DNA of 64,000 nt from a virus. The notes under the pieces are model-generated. The model was given only the letters and a program-made list of their open reading frames with translations, was not told where the DNA came from and made no database searches. Shown here one piece after another: positions 17,372 to 26,340 of the stretch (position 1 is the stretch's first letter; the number at the start of each line of letters is the position of its first letter). The position numbers were made by a program, and so were the translations under genes. The DNA is taken from the IMG/VR virus record IMGVR_UViG_3300042988_000771, positions 1 to 64,000 of that record, one strand, 5' to 3'.

Positions 17372-19191
17372 GTGGGCACGCCCTTGTCGAGCCACGGGGC
17401 GAAGGCGACATGTCCCAGCCACGAGCTGGCCCTGATCTGGGAGACAGAGTGCGGCTCCCAGTCTGGCGTGGGAATCGTCCGCCAGTCGTTCGTGTATGCC
17501 AGCACGTCACCCGCGGTAGTCAACTGGCGATAGTTGATGGAAGACCCGCCGTACTGGTAGAACAACATGTCCCTTGGGCTGATGGGCATTCGCTCCCAGA
17601 ACTGCTCGCCTAGGCTCTCTATCGAACTGAGCGGTGGAGTGGCCCCTGTCCTATTGGGCCCCCACGGGGAGTTGAGGTCGCGCAGCTCGTAGTACCCGCC
17701 TCCTCGGTCAGTGGAGTCGATCTTGAACGTCATCGTCCCGGCTCCCCTACTCATCCACCCAGTGTTGCCGCACGGGTAGCTGTCGTAGCTGTAGTTCCTC
17801 CCCTGGATGGGATCGACGCTGTACTCCCAGTAGGGAGGGCTGATGTCCTGATATCCCGCGACCGAGTGGTAGAAGGGACCGCCATACCCGAGGACGTCGT
17901 ATGGGGTGGCGCCACCGTCGTCCAGCTCCTCGTCCGTGGGCCACCGTGTGTCGATCTCCACATGGAAGTCGTGATAGCCGGGTGGCGGGATCGGGATGTC
18001 GAACGACACGGATGCCGTGCACCATTCGGTGTAGTGGATGCTGCCCATGCTCGTGCCGAGGTAGATGTGCCCGGTCCCGTACCCGATGTTCGTGGCCACC
18101 ACCTCGCCGTTCACCCACATCGTCCCGTTGTGAGGGCCGTTCGCTGTCATGCGCTTGATGAAGGTCGGGTTGTTCTCGTAGCCGCCGAAGATGCCCGCGA
18201 GGAAGTAGCTGCTCCCCAATCCCCACGGGACCGAGAAGGTCATCGTGCACGACTCTGGGGTGTATACCGTGTCAAGCGTGTACCACGACCCGCCCCCGTA
18301 GGACCACCTCTCGCCGTTCGCATAGTCGGGCACGTAGAAGGTGTAGTCGTACTCCCCCTTGCTCCGCACCTCATTGGGGAACGTGGTCACGTCTTCATCG
18401 ACAGGGCGCATTCCTGTCATCAAGCCTGGTTCGTAGGGGTACTCAGGCCAGGTGAACTCGTACGACTCCCATCGGTAGTTCCGCAGGAAGTGCACGGGGT
18501 AGATGACCGTCCCACTGCTGCCCTCCAGGGACGAGTACATGCCGAAGTCGTTCCACCAGAACGGAGGAGTCGTGTTCTTCCACAGAAGCCTGTCGCCGGT
18601 GACGAACGACAGGATCTCGCCCGAGTAGGGGTCCTCTTCGTAGGCATGGTCGATCTGCCTTTCCAGGACGTGAGCGCCAGTCAGGTCCCAGCCGTCGATG
18701 ACGTAATCGTCGTAGATGAAGATCCTCTGCGAGTCCTGACTCACAAACAGCGCTCCTGACTTCAGGCTGCTGTTCTGGAGAAGGATCTTGGTCACCTTGA
18801 GCTTCGACTTGCTCCGCTCGATGATGAGGGCGAATGTCTCCGTCTCGGGGTCCGCCCAGTTGTCCGGGTACGTGGCTACGCACAGCCCTGCATCGTTGAA
18901 CGCGGTGTTGAACCTCTGGTCGGCCTCGAACCCGACCACGTAGGTGTCGATCACGATGGCGGGGATGTTCGTTATAGGGCTCGTCCGCCACAGCTGGAGC
19001 ACCCGGTGATCTGCATCGGTCCATGTCGTAGTGACGAAGTAGTCAGTGTCCAGGACTCCGACGATCCACGTCCCTGCGACTTCGCCACTGGGCACGTAGG
19101 TTTCGTAGTTGAATCCCCCGTTGTACGTTCCCGTCAGCGGCTGCGGCACCTCGGGAGAGGGAACCTTGGCAGGATCGAAGGGGTAGGCCAC
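17368..19191 (-). CDS. Large Tyr/Trp/Thr-rich structural protein (adhesin-like)
   Basis: 607 aa from a GTG. Very rich in Tyr, Trp, Gly, Ser and Pro, poor in Lys, with long beta-strand-like alternation and no helices or membrane segments; such composition is typical of phage receptor-binding or tail appendage proteins. Repeated short Gly/Tyr/Thr loops are present (for example YGGGSWYTLDT). No chaperone or carbohydrase motif recognised. It lies directly after the 865-aa gene, so both may form one tail-tip complex. Confidence 0.6.
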   Translation of the reverse strand: MAYPFDPAKVPSPEVPQPLTGTYNGGFNYETYVPSGEVAGTWIVGVLDTDYFVTTTWTDADHRVLQLWRTSPITNIPAIVIDTYVVGFEADQRFNTAFNDAGLCVATYPDNWADPETETFALIIERSKSKLKVTKILLQNSSLKSGALFVSQDSQRIFIYDDYVIDGWDLTGAHVLERQIDHAYEEDPYSGEILSFVTGDRLLWKNTTPPFWWNDFGMYSSLEGSSGTVIYPVHFLRNYRWESYEFTWPEYPYEPGLMTGMRPVDEDVTTFPNEVRSKGEYDYTFYVPDYANGERWSYGGGSWYTLDTVYTPESCTMTFSVPWGLGSSYFLAGIFGGYENNPTFIKRMTANGPHNGTMWVNGEVVATNIGYGTGHIYLGTSMGSIHYTEWCTASVSFDIPIPPPGYHDFHVEIDTRWPTDEELDDGGATPYDVLGYGGPFYHSVAGYQDISPPYWEYSVDPIQGRNYSYDSYPCGNTGWMSRGAGTMTFKIDSTDRGGGYYELRDLNSPWGPNRTGATPPLSSIESLGEQFWERMPISPRDMLFYQYGGSSINYRQLTTAGDVLAYTNDWRTIPTPDWEPHSVSQIRASSWLGHVAFAPWLDKGVPT

Positions 19192-19193
19192 GG

Positions 19194-21791
19194 CTACCTC
19201 GTGCTCAGGTCGCGGTACGCACGGCCCTTGACGTAGATCCAGCCAGCGTCACCGCTGACCACCTCGCCATCCTCGAACTGCGCATAGAGGGCAACACCGA
19301 TGGAGATGCCGTTCAGGCCCGTCAGGACCTCCGTCCTGTTCTTGCCCTCCTCGCTGGGGTTGAAGTCCTTGTTCTGCCCAGAGAAGTCGAACGACCAGCC
19401 AGCGCCGTCCACCATCATGCCCGTGGGGGTGGCGATGCCGTCCTTCATCCTCGGAGAGTAGCCAGCAGGGCGCTCGTAGGTGCCCCAGCCGATGATGAAG
19501 CCCTCCTGCGTGCGCGGGGCATACAGGTCGGGGTTGGGCCAGGGATTGCCGTTGGGCTGCCTGCTCTCGAAGGCGTTGGGGAACAGGGCAGCGTGCTGCG
19601 AGGTGTCGGGGTTGAGCGGCATGGACGATCGGTCGATGTTCCACACGTAGTAGAAGCTGACGTGGAACTCCACGGGCGCGAGCGTGCCGTCCTCGTAGTA
19701 GGCGGCGAACTCGGTGCGGTTGATCGACCCTGCCTGGGCCAGCAGCATGGGCATGAAGGCCCAGCGACGGTTCTGGTCGGCATCTCCCGCGTGCACGGCC
19801 ACGTAGGGGTTCTTCCCCTGGTGGACGTCCTTGGTCACCGTGTTGAGCATCTTCTCCCCCATGAGGATGTGCCTGGGGGTGTTCGGCCAGTCGGTGATGG
19901 TGGTGCGATGGTCGGTCTTGTAGAACTTGGATGGCGGGTCGGACAAGGTGCTGACCTCCCCGTCCAAGTGGGGGAAGGACGTGCTCCAGTCCGTGAAGCG
20001 CTGGGAGCGCGGGAAGTAGCCCGAGCCAGCGGTGTTGTTCCACGGGTAGACGAGGTCGTCGATCATCACCGATCGCTTGTTGACCTGGAGCGCCTTGATG
20101 GGTGTGAGGGTGTCACGACCGGAGGCGATGGCCTCCTCCACGGTCAGCAGGTCGCGGAACTTGGTGTCCACCGTCAGGGAGACCGACCCGCCCTGGGGGT
20201 TCATGTTCACCTGCGAGATGTGGAACTTGTTGATCCCCTGCTCCTCGGTGTTGAAGCCGTTGAAGCCCTTGACCAGGATGCACATGCCCGCGCGGATGTC
20301 CCACTTGCACACGGGGTCGCCATTGGAGTCGCGCAGGTCCACCTGGATGGTGATCTCCCCTGACCAGCCGGGGTCCTTGTCCCGCTCCAGCCAGTTCTCC
20401 GAGATCTCCTGCGCATCGGCGAGGTTGATCCCATCGGGGAACTGCGCCATGCGCTCGGCCACCACGATGCCCTCGGTGCGCTCCGTCCAGCCCTCGTAGC
20501 CGTCATAGAGCCGCTGCACCTGGTCGTCGCTCCAGTAGAGCTCGGCCGGGTTCTTGGGGCTGGGCGTGGGGTCACGCAGCTCAGGGATGTCAGGATCGGT
20601 CGGGAGGGGCTCGTAGCCGTAGTGGTAGACGTTGATGCCCCGGACGTCCTTGATGCTCGCCAGCGGCTCCCATGCGCTCCACGGGGCATCGTCAGGCTGG
20701 AAGACCGTCGTCCACGAGGTGTCGTCCATGCCGCGGCCGTTGCCGAACACCACGTTGGAGGCCTGATTGCCATCCCTGTTGACGCGCACCTCCACGCCCG
20801 GCTGCCCGTACCAGCACACCAGGTCGGGCACGCGCGTCTGCTTGCGCACGTACAGGCGCGGGATGCGGCCGGGGTCCTTGGTGATCGTCCACTGGTCGCC
20901 CTTCATCAGGGCTGTGGAGGAGTCGGACTTGGTGTAGAGGATGCTCAGCTGGCCCTGGATGTAGCCCGTCAGGGCCTTCTCCCATGACCCCGAGTTGCGC
21001 GTGACGAAGCCCGTGAAGGGCGGGTCGGGCTTGACCACGTAGGTCGACAGGTCCGGGTCCCACTCGGTCCCACCGGGGTAGATGCCCGTGGGCACGTAGC
21101 GCGGGCCGAGGTCGCGGTACTTCTTGCGCTTGGCGACGGTGTAGCGGCGCGTCCAGTCCTCGCCGTCCCTGATCACGCAGTCCTTGGAGTCGGGGACCGT
21201 ATCGGTGTAGGGGCCGTCCCCGAACTCGATCACCAGCGGCTGCGTCCACAGCCCGCGCCTGCGCGGGTCGAAGTAGCGGGCGATCATCGACTCCACGGTC
21301 TTGGGGCGCCACGGGAACAGGGGCTTGGCGAAGTAGCGATCCAGTTGGTACAGGCAGCCCTGGCAGGTGACCGATGTCCCTTCGGGAGAGGGATCGAGGC
21401 TGACGAAGAAGCCCTCCCACATGGGCAGGATGGGATCGCCCAACTGGTCCTTCTCGTGCAGATAGAGCGTGCGCTGGTTGGTGATGGGGTCGATGACCAA
21501 CTGCTCGCCTGTGTTCCACTGCGTGGAGGTGCAGGGCAGCCAGTAGATGTCGACGTTGGTGAACTCCTTGAGCCACGGCAGGCTGGTCACCCCGTCGAAG
21601 CCTGTCACCTGGGCGAACTTGAGCACGGCCGTGGCATCCCCGAAGGGGTCGGCGAAGGTCATGTTCTCCACGACTGTGGGCACGCCGCGAAGGTAGGTGA
21701 CGTCGTACTCGTCCCCCTTGGTGTTCCACACCTTGATCCAGAACAGCCCGTACCCGTTCGGGTTGACGCTGGTGTCGTAGGTCCAGCTCAT
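19194..21791 (-). CDS. Probable tail hub / minor tail protein
   Basis: 865 aa. The first 200 residues resemble the opening domains of siphovirus tail-hub and minor tail proteins: WIKVWNTKGDEYDVTYLRGV, an ENMTF..GDATAVLKF strand, a WEGFFVSLDPS barrel strand and a VTCQGCLYQLDRYF segment. The middle contains strands typical of a gp27/Tal-like hub; the last 300 residues are loop-rich, with Trp and Pro. These proteins sit at the tail tip and connect to fibres. No lysozyme domain recognised. Confidence 0.55.
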   Translation of the reverse strand: MSWTYDTSVNPNGYGLFWIKVWNTKGDEYDVTYLRGVPTVVENMTFADPFGDATAVLKFAQVTGFDGVTSLPWLKEFTNVDIYWLPCTSTQWNTGEQLVIDPITNQRTLYLHEKDQLGDPILPMWEGFFVSLDPSPEGTSVTCQGCLYQLDRYFAKPLFPWRPKTVESMIARYFDPRRRGLWTQPLVIEFGDGPYTDTVPDSKDCVIRDGEDWTRRYTVAKRKKYRDLGPRYVPTGIYPGGTEWDPDLSTYVVKPDPPFTGFVTRNSGSWEKALTGYIQGQLSILYTKSDSSTALMKGDQWTITKDPGRIPRLYVRKQTRVPDLVCWYGQPGVEVRVNRDGNQASNVVFGNGRGMDDTSWTTVFQPDDAPWSAWEPLASIKDVRGINVYHYGYEPLPTDPDIPELRDPTPSPKNPAELYWSDDQVQRLYDGYEGWTERTEGIVVAERMAQFPDGINLADAQEISENWLERDKDPGWSGEITIQVDLRDSNGDPVCKWDIRAGMCILVKGFNGFNTEEQGINKFHISQVNMNPQGGSVSLTVDTKFRDLLTVEEAIASGRDTLTPIKALQVNKRSVMIDDLVYPWNNTAGSGYFPRSQRFTDWSTSFPHLDGEVSTLSDPPSKFYKTDHRTTITDWPNTPRHILMGEKMLNTVTKDVHQGKNPYVAVHAGDADQNRRWAFMPMLLAQAGSINRTEFAAYYEDGTLAPVEFHVSFYYVWNIDRSSMPLNPDTSQHAALFPNAFESRQPNGNPWPNPDLYAPRTQEGFIIGWGTYERPAGYSPRMKDGIATPTGMMVDGAGWSFDFSGQNKDFNPSEEGKNRTEVLTGLNGISIGVALYAQFEDGEVVSGDAGWIYVKGRAYRDLSTR

Positions 21792-23092
21792 GAGGAGGGC
21801 TTCCCGTCCGTGATCGTGGGAGTGTCCATGTCCACCACGATGCCATGCAGCGCACGCAGGATGATGCCTCCCGCGACGGGTGGCGTGACGTCGATGGCAG
21901 CCTCAGGCGGGTCCTCGGGATCGGGCGTGGGCGGAACGTGGGGAGCAGGGGGCTCAGGCACCACGATGGTCTTGTGGACGATGGCACGACGCATCGTGGT
22001 GTCCATCGAGAAGGTGGCCGACCCCAGGGCGATCTCCGTGTAGAGGCTGGGCGGTTCGACTTCCGTGAGGTCCATGATCAGGATCTCCGAGAACACGGGG
22101 GCGAACAGCCACGGGGCGAACTGGAACACCCGCGAGGCATGCACGGTCAGCTCGGTGGCCATGTCCATGGAGCCGCTCAGTCCCTGGAAGGTCCAGATGT
22201 CCCCGGCAGGCTCGGTGCTGGCGTCGATGTTCCCGCTCAACCACTGGTACTCGTTCAGCTTCAGGTGTGCGGAGAGCTCCATGTCCATGGTCATGGACAG
22301 GTCGCCGTAGAAGGTCCGCTGGTCCCACATGACGGCGTCACCCACGAGGTCCGTCGCCATGTCCATGCGGCCGACAGCGTTCCAGGAGTAGTCCAGGTGG
22401 AGCGGGTCAACCTCAGCCGTGGCGTCGATGTCGCCATGGAGCTGGCCCACCATCGCGATGTCCTGGGAGAACTCCAGCCAGGTGTTGAGCGTGGTGGTCG
22501 TGGACCCGCTGGCTGTGGCATCGGCGTAGGAGCCGTAAGCCATAGCCTGGATGCTGGCGCTCATGGAGGTGGCCGAGACGTTGAATGCCCGGACGCCCAC
22601 CTCGACGACGAGGCGATCCCCATCGAGGGCATCCACGCTGCTCAGGGTTGCCCCTGTCGAGGCCCCACCGGGGAACCACGTCGTGTAGTACGAGGACGTC
22701 GACTGGGTCAGCTCATTGGCCAGCGTGGTGGCGAGGTCACCTGCATAGAGCGTGCCCCGCACGGTCGTGCCATCCCCGGACACGACCTTGGCGATGATCT
22801 GCGGTCGGTAGTCGCCCGCCGTGCTGGACTCACGCGCGCGTAGGAGCGTCTTGAGCGTGCCCGAGATGGTCTGGTCACCGATCAAGGGGGCGGACACGAA
22901 CTGGTAGGCGAGGTAGTCCAGTTGGGCTGTGGTGGAGGTCTCGGTGTTCACCACTGTCGTGGTGGTGGTCACCAAGGAGGGACGATGCTGGATGGCACGC
23001 CGAAGAGCGCTGGCGGTGACGTTCCACTCAGCGTCAAAGGCAGGCGATACCGGGGGAGTAGTCGCCTGGTCGACATACAGGCGAGTGGCCAT
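21788..23092 (-). CDS. Structural protein with MDMATEL-type internal repeats
   Basis: 434 aa. The N-terminal part has a Thr-rich stretch (VTTTTTVVNTETST) and beta-sandwich-like strands. From about residue 225 to 330 the chain repeats a unit with G-x-(I/M)-D-(A/M)-(A/S/T)-(T/A)-(D/E) every 25-50 residues (GDIDATAEV, GRMDMATDL, GNIDASTEP, GSMDMATEL), followed by a Pro/Glu hinge and a short conserved end. Probably a tail-tip or fibre protein; it overlaps the hub gene by 4 nt. Confidence 0.6.
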   Translation of the reverse strand: MATRLYVDQATTPPVSPAFDAEWNVTASALRRAIQHRPSLVTTTTTVVNTETSTTAQLDYLAYQFVSAPLIGDQTISGTLKTLLRARESSTAGDYRPQIIAKVVSGDGTTVRGTLYAGDLATTLANELTQSTSSYYTTWFPGGASTGATLSSVDALDGDRLVVEVGVRAFNVSATSMSASIQAMAYGSYADATASGSTTTTLNTWLEFSQDIAMVGQLHGDIDATAEVDPLHLDYSWNAVGRMDMATDLVGDAVMWDQRTFYGDLSMTMDMELSAHLKLNEYQWLSGNIDASTEPAGDIWTFQGLSGSMDMATELTVHASRVFQFAPWLFAPVFSEILIMDLTEVEPPSLYTEIALGSATFSMDTTMRRAIVHKTIVVPEPPAPHVPPTPDPEDPPEAAIDVTPPVAGGIILRALHGIVVDMDTPTITDGKPSS

Positions 23093-23095
23093 GGA

Positions 23096-23518
23096 CTACG
23101 TCCCAGGCATCGTGATGGTGAGTGCTCCTGGAGCGAAGGCAGCCTGGACACCAGTGAGGACAGGAGCGGGGTTGTCCAAGGCTCCCCAGCCCACGAAGTT
23201 GCCACCCGAGATGGCGTCGTAGATCACGAAGTGGGTGAGGTCTGAGCCCGAGGCCCAGTCGGCGGTGGCCACGGCGAAGGTGACGTTCTGGGCGTTGGCC
23301 TTGACCCGCGAGACTGCTGCGCTCCAGTAGGTGGCGCTGTTGGTCACGCCCACACGCGCATACCCGCTGCCTCCCGCAGGCTCGGTGACATTGGTGCCGG
23401 TGTCCGTGGGCTCGGTGCTGGACAGCCCGACGTAGAAGATCGCGGGGAAGGTGTTGGTCGCCTTGCCAAAGGCGATGTCCAACGTGAGGTTCGCGTACGT
23501 GTTCGACAACTTGCCCAT
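23096..23518 (-). CDS. Tail-fibre-like protein, paralogue 1 of 3
   Basis: 140 aa. Contains the pattern FYVGLSSTEPTDTGTNVTEP, then GYARVGVT, W-x-x-A, and a HFVIYDAISGGNFVGWGAL strand. This matches the small phage tail-fibre-like fold found in groups in actinophage and other phage tails. Two neighbours of similar size and layout follow. Function in the virion is inferred from family resemblance and from the flanking structural genes. Confidence 0.6.
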   Translation of the reverse strand: MGKLSNTYANLTLDIAFGKATNTFPAIFYVGLSSTEPTDTGTNVTEPAGGSGYARVGVTNSATYWSAAVSRVKANAQNVTFAVATADWASGSDLTHFVIYDAISGGNFVGWGALDNPAPVLTGVQAAFAPGALTITMPGT

Positions 23519-23534
23519 CAGTTCTCCTCAGTAG

Positions 23535-23960
23535 TCATCCTTCGCCGCCACCGCCACCGCCATCAGGCGGAAGGGCTGTCGTCCCGTCGTTCATCTGCAA
23601 GATCACCCGGTTCCACCCCAGCACGAGGCTATCGCCCTCGCCCACGTTCACGTAGGTGCTGAATCCACCCGACCATGACACGTCCATCTCGGTCAGCCCG
23701 TTGACCACGAACCATCCCGCGATGGCCCCTGCGGGCAGGTTGAGGAAGGTGATGTCCGCGTTGTTCGTCAACGCCGTCGTGTCATAGGGCTGGAGATCGG
23801 CATCGGGGACGAGGGCGACGCGGGTGCCAGCAATCTCACAGGCGGCCAGGTCCACCTTGGGCTCGCCTCCTGGGGTGTAGAGGCCGATGTACCACTCGTA
23901 GGCGAGGAAGGGCTCGATGCCCATGATGTGGTTGAGGATGGGGACGAGGTAGGAGCCCAT
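23535..23960 (-). CDS. Tail-fibre-like protein, paralogue 2 of 3
   Basis: 141 aa. Layout parallels the neighbours: an N-terminal helix, WYIGLYTPGGEP strand, a GTRVALVP segment, an ITFLNLPAGAIAGWFV strand, then a terminal strand and a Gly-rich end (GGGGGGEG). The Gly-rich tail may be a flexible linker. Sequence similarity to the flanking paralogues is weak but the order of strands is the same. Confidence 0.5.
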   Translation of the reverse strand: MGSYLVPILNHIMGIEPFLAYEWYIGLYTPGGEPKVDLAACEIAGTRVALVPDADLQPYDTTALTNNADITFLNLPAGAIAGWFVVNGLTEMDVSWSGGFSTYVNVGEGDSLVLGWNRVILQMNDGTTALPPDGGGGGGEG

Positions 23961-24367
23961 CAGAACGCCTCCACCGAGAGGGAGTTGGACGGGATCGTGA
24001 CGAAGGACAGGGCCTTGATCGTCACCGTGTAGGGCAGGGGCGCATAGAGGACGACCTCACCATCGACGCTCTCGGTGCACAGCGCGTAGTGGCGCAGGAT
24101 GGGCCAGTCGGCATCGGCGTTGGAGTAGATGAGCGGTGCCGTGAACAGGCTGGCACCCGCCGTGGTCGCCGTCCAGGAGGTCAGCCCGTCCAGGGGGATC
24201 TCCTGGCGCACGTAGGCAGGGTCCGTGGGCTCGTAGGCGGCGATGTCCGTGCCCGTGTCATCGGCGGCAGCGGTGGTGTCCAGCAGGGCGAGCCACAGGC
24301 TGGTGGGCATGGTCTGCTGCCCGGTGAGCACGCCCACCATGAGGTTGGCCCCGTACTGGCTCAGCAT
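23960..24367 (-). CDS. Tail-fibre-like protein, paralogue 3 of 3
   Basis: 135 aa. Contains LWLALLDTTAAADDTGTDI, then YVRQEIPLDG, WTATTA, and a WPILRHYALCTESVDGE strand ending in YAPLPYTVTI. The same strand order as the two genes downstream, so the three probably arose by tandem duplication and form a tail or adsorption complex. ATG overlaps the upstream stop by one base. Confidence 0.58.
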   Translation of the reverse strand: MLSQYGANLMVGVLTGQQTMPTSLWLALLDTTAAADDTGTDIAAYEPTDPAYVRQEIPLDGLTSWTATTAGASLFTAPLIYSNADADWPILRHYALCTESVDGEVVLYAPLPYTVTIKALSFVTIPSNSLSVEAF

Positions 24368-24813
24368 CAGAACGCTCCGCTCAGCGCGACGGGCTTGCGC
24401 GGGACCTGGAAGGTCGTCACCGCGTAGAGGGCGTGCAGGTGGACGGTGTCGAACTGGACCATGTAGTCCGCGGCCTCACAGTCCCATGCGTGCTGCTGGG
24501 AGCCCACGGTGATCATCAGGGTGTAGCGGTCCTGGCAGAAGGCGGTGATGAGGGCACCGATCTTGGTGTCCATGTCCGCCTGCGTGCTGCCCTTGACGTA
24601 CACGCTCAGGGGCTCCATGACGTTGGTCCGCCTGCGGGAGACGGTGATGTCCCCATCCACCCAGGGGGCGGACACCTGCCTGCGGTCCCAGGACACCTGC
24701 GCGCCCATGGCCGAGGGACCTGCCAGCACATAGGAGGTGTGGTCGTTGATGTCCAGGTCACCCAGGCTCAGGGCTGTCCTGGTGACCTTGGCGACGATGG
24801 TGAGATCGGTCAT
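24367..24813 (-). CDS. Small structural protein of the tail region
   Basis: 148 aa, beta-rich with a helix near residues 70-95 (TQADMDTKIGALITAFCQ). Segments LTIVAKVTRTALSLGDLDIN and VDGDITVSRRRTNVMEP, with a YTLMITVGSQQ strand, resemble tail-completion or tail-tube-linked proteins that begin with an 'observable' strand and end in a beta-hairpin. Sits between the tagged-protein cluster and the fibre paralogues. Exact role unknown. Confidence 0.55.
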   Translation of the reverse strand: MTDLTIVAKVTRTALSLGDLDINDHTSYVLAGPSAMGAQVSWDRRQVSAPWVDGDITVSRRRTNVMEPLSVYVKGSTQADMDTKIGALITAFCQDRYTLMITVGSQQHAWDCEAADYMVQFDTVHLHALYAVTTFQVPRKPVALSGAF

Positions 24814-25292
24814 GCGGTCCTCAGCAGGGTCTTGGGCAGGCTTGCTGCTGCCATCCCAAGGTAGTCAGGCCGGTAGCCGATCTGCTGCATGAAGGCGCCC
24901 ATGGCGCGTCGTCCACGCTTGCTGGAGTGCACGAGCTTGTCCCCTGCGGACAGGACGTTGACCTGCGCCTTGACGGGCGCCTCCTTGGCCTTGAGCGTGA
25001 GCGTCCTGCCCCGCGAGATGACCTTCTGCGCTCCTGCGCCCTTGGACACGTGCTCAACCCCGAAGGCATCGCTCTTGCCGAACGACATGCGGGTGGCGTA
25101 GCGCTCCTGCTGGGTGGCAACGGCCTTCTTCGTTGCGGGATCGAGGAGAGCCTTGGCCTTCACCGGGTCCCAGTGGACGAAGTTGCCGGGCTGTGCTGGT
25201 ACGAGCTTGACCTTCTGAGCAGCCTGAGCGCCCCTCTTGACTGGACGAACCACATCCAGGAGGGACTTGTTGACTCCGAAGGCATCGGTCAT
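24810..25292 (-). CDS. Basic protein with two DAFGV tags
   Basis: 160 aa. N-terminus MTDAFGVNKS; a second tag, KSDAFGVEHVSKG, lies at about residues 73-85, so the chain looks like two tagged units of about 70 and 90 residues. Lys/Ala-rich between them; the end has a GYRPDYLGMAAASLP segment. No catalytic motif. A Lys before the internal tag could mark a processing site, which would release a product with a new tagged N-terminus; this is inference. Confidence 0.78.
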   Translation of the reverse strand: MTDAFGVNKSLLDVVRPVKRGAQAAQKVKLVPAQPGNFVHWDPVKAKALLDPATKKAVATQQERYATRMSFGKSDAFGVEHVSKGAGAQKVISRGRTLTLKAKEAPVKAQVNVLSAGDKLVHSSKRGRRAMGAFMQQIGYRPDYLGMAAASLPKTLLRTA

Positions 25293-25519
25293 CGGCGCAC
25301 CAGCTTGAGCAGCTTGGCAGCCACCTTGCCCTTCTTGCGCGGGAAGGCGTCAGAGGCCGTGTAGCGCATGACCTCGCGGGTGTCCATCCGCGCCATCAGG
25401 CGGCCACGCTCGGTCATGTCCGGGCCGGTGTACTTGGGCTTGGGTGTTCCTCCCCGCAGCATGGCATCGGCCTGAGCCTCGGTCATGGCCTTGTGAACGA
25501 CCCCGAACGCGCTGATCAC
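25289..25519 (-). CDS. Small basic protein with N-terminal SAFGV tag
   Basis: 76 aa; starts MISAFGVVHKAM, nearly the same as the internal copy in the left-edge protein (SAFGVVHKAV). The rest is helical and basic, with an ASDAFPRKKGK segment that may be a decayed tag copy near the C-terminus, and a KLLKLVRR end. Four-base overlap with its neighbours on both sides. Function unknown. Confidence 0.72.
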   Translation of the reverse strand: MISAFGVVHKAMTEAQADAMLRGGTPKPKYTGPDMTERGRLMARMDTREVMRYTASDAFPRKKGKVAAKLLKLVRR

Positions 25520-26250
25520 AGGTGGACCTTCGCGTCCTTGTTGCGCCCACGACCAGCAACGGCTCCTGCACCCGCGAGCAGGACAGCAGGGGCAGCGACA
25601 GCAGCGGCCGTCTTGCCCTTGCCCCAGCGACCGATGCGCCCGAGCTTGGGGTTGAACACCTTGCCCGCAGCCTTCTCCCCCGGCGTGCGGATGTCCTTCA
25701 TGGAGGGCGTTCCGCCCTCATGGAGCTGGTGACCTGCCCAGATCTTGCTCTCCAGGGGCGTCTGGGCCTTCGTGGGCAGATGGTCGGCGTTCCACGTCTT
25801 GCGTCCCGCTGCCACCACGCCAGCCCCAGCGCCTGCGCCTGCACCGCCACCGGCAATGCCCATGACCGTCGAGGTCTTGTCGGACTTGGCCACCTTGGTC
25901 TTGTGGGCGGCGAACGAGCCACCTGCGGCTGCGCCACCGAGGACGGGGACCGCTGCCAGGGCAAGGCCTGTCTTGCCGCCCTTGACCCGCGCTGTGCGTG
26001 CCCACTCCATCGGGTTGTACGCCCCGCCTACGCCCTTGGCTGCGCCCTTGAGCGCTCCGCTGCGGGAGTGGACAGCGTGCTTGCCCTTCTCGCCGTAGCC
26101 CACTGAGCCACGCTGGGCTGCTGCCAGGGCTGCCAGAGGGGCATTGCCCAGCACTGCACCACCTGCTGCTGACCCACCGATGATGGCTGCTCGCTTGGTC
26201 TTCTCGCCCTTGCTCACGAGGTCCCGGTCAACACCGAATGCGTCCTGCAT
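25516..26250 (-). CDS. Gly/Ala-rich membrane-type protein with N-terminal DAFGV tag
   Basis: 244 aa beginning MQDAFGVDRDLVSKG. Four glycine/alanine-rich hydrophobic segments (about 22-45, 93-113, 127-150 and 213-236) alternate with basic linkers, as in ejected pore-type or glycine-zipper proteins. GGAGG lies 7 nt upstream of the ATG, and a 10-bp hairpin lies just before that. No enzymatic motif. Could be an internal virion protein that inserts into the host membrane at DNA delivery; this is only inferred. Confidence 0.75.
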   Translation of the reverse strand: MQDAFGVDRDLVSKGEKTKRAAIIGGSAAGGAVLGNAPLAALAAAQRGSVGYGEKGKHAVHSRSGALKGAAKGVGGAYNPMEWARTARVKGGKTGLALAAVPVLGGAAAGGSFAAHKTKVAKSDKTSTVMGIAGGGAGAGAGAGVVAAGRKTWNADHLPTKAQTPLESKIWAGHQLHEGGTPSMKDIRTPGEKAAGKVFNPKLGRIGRWGKGKTAAAVAAPAVLLAGAGAVAGRGRNKDAKVHL

Positions 26251-26267
26251 CTGTCCTCCTAAGTCGG

Positions 26268-26340
26268 GCCAGCAGGGCTATGCCCACCTCACCCTGCTGG
26301 CTATGACCAGTCTCTCAGGGGCGTCACGCAGGGCTGACTA
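26268..26340 (-). repeat. Intercistronic element, copy C, with hairpin
   Basis: After the TAG stop at 26338 the minus strand repeats AGCCCTGCGTGACG and CCCCTGAGAG of copy B, here outside any gene, and then forms a 10-bp hairpin GCCAGCAGGG/CCCTGCTGGC (26268-26301) before the ribosome site of the next tagged gene. A relic of the duplication that produced the tagged paralogues. Confidence 0.45.
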
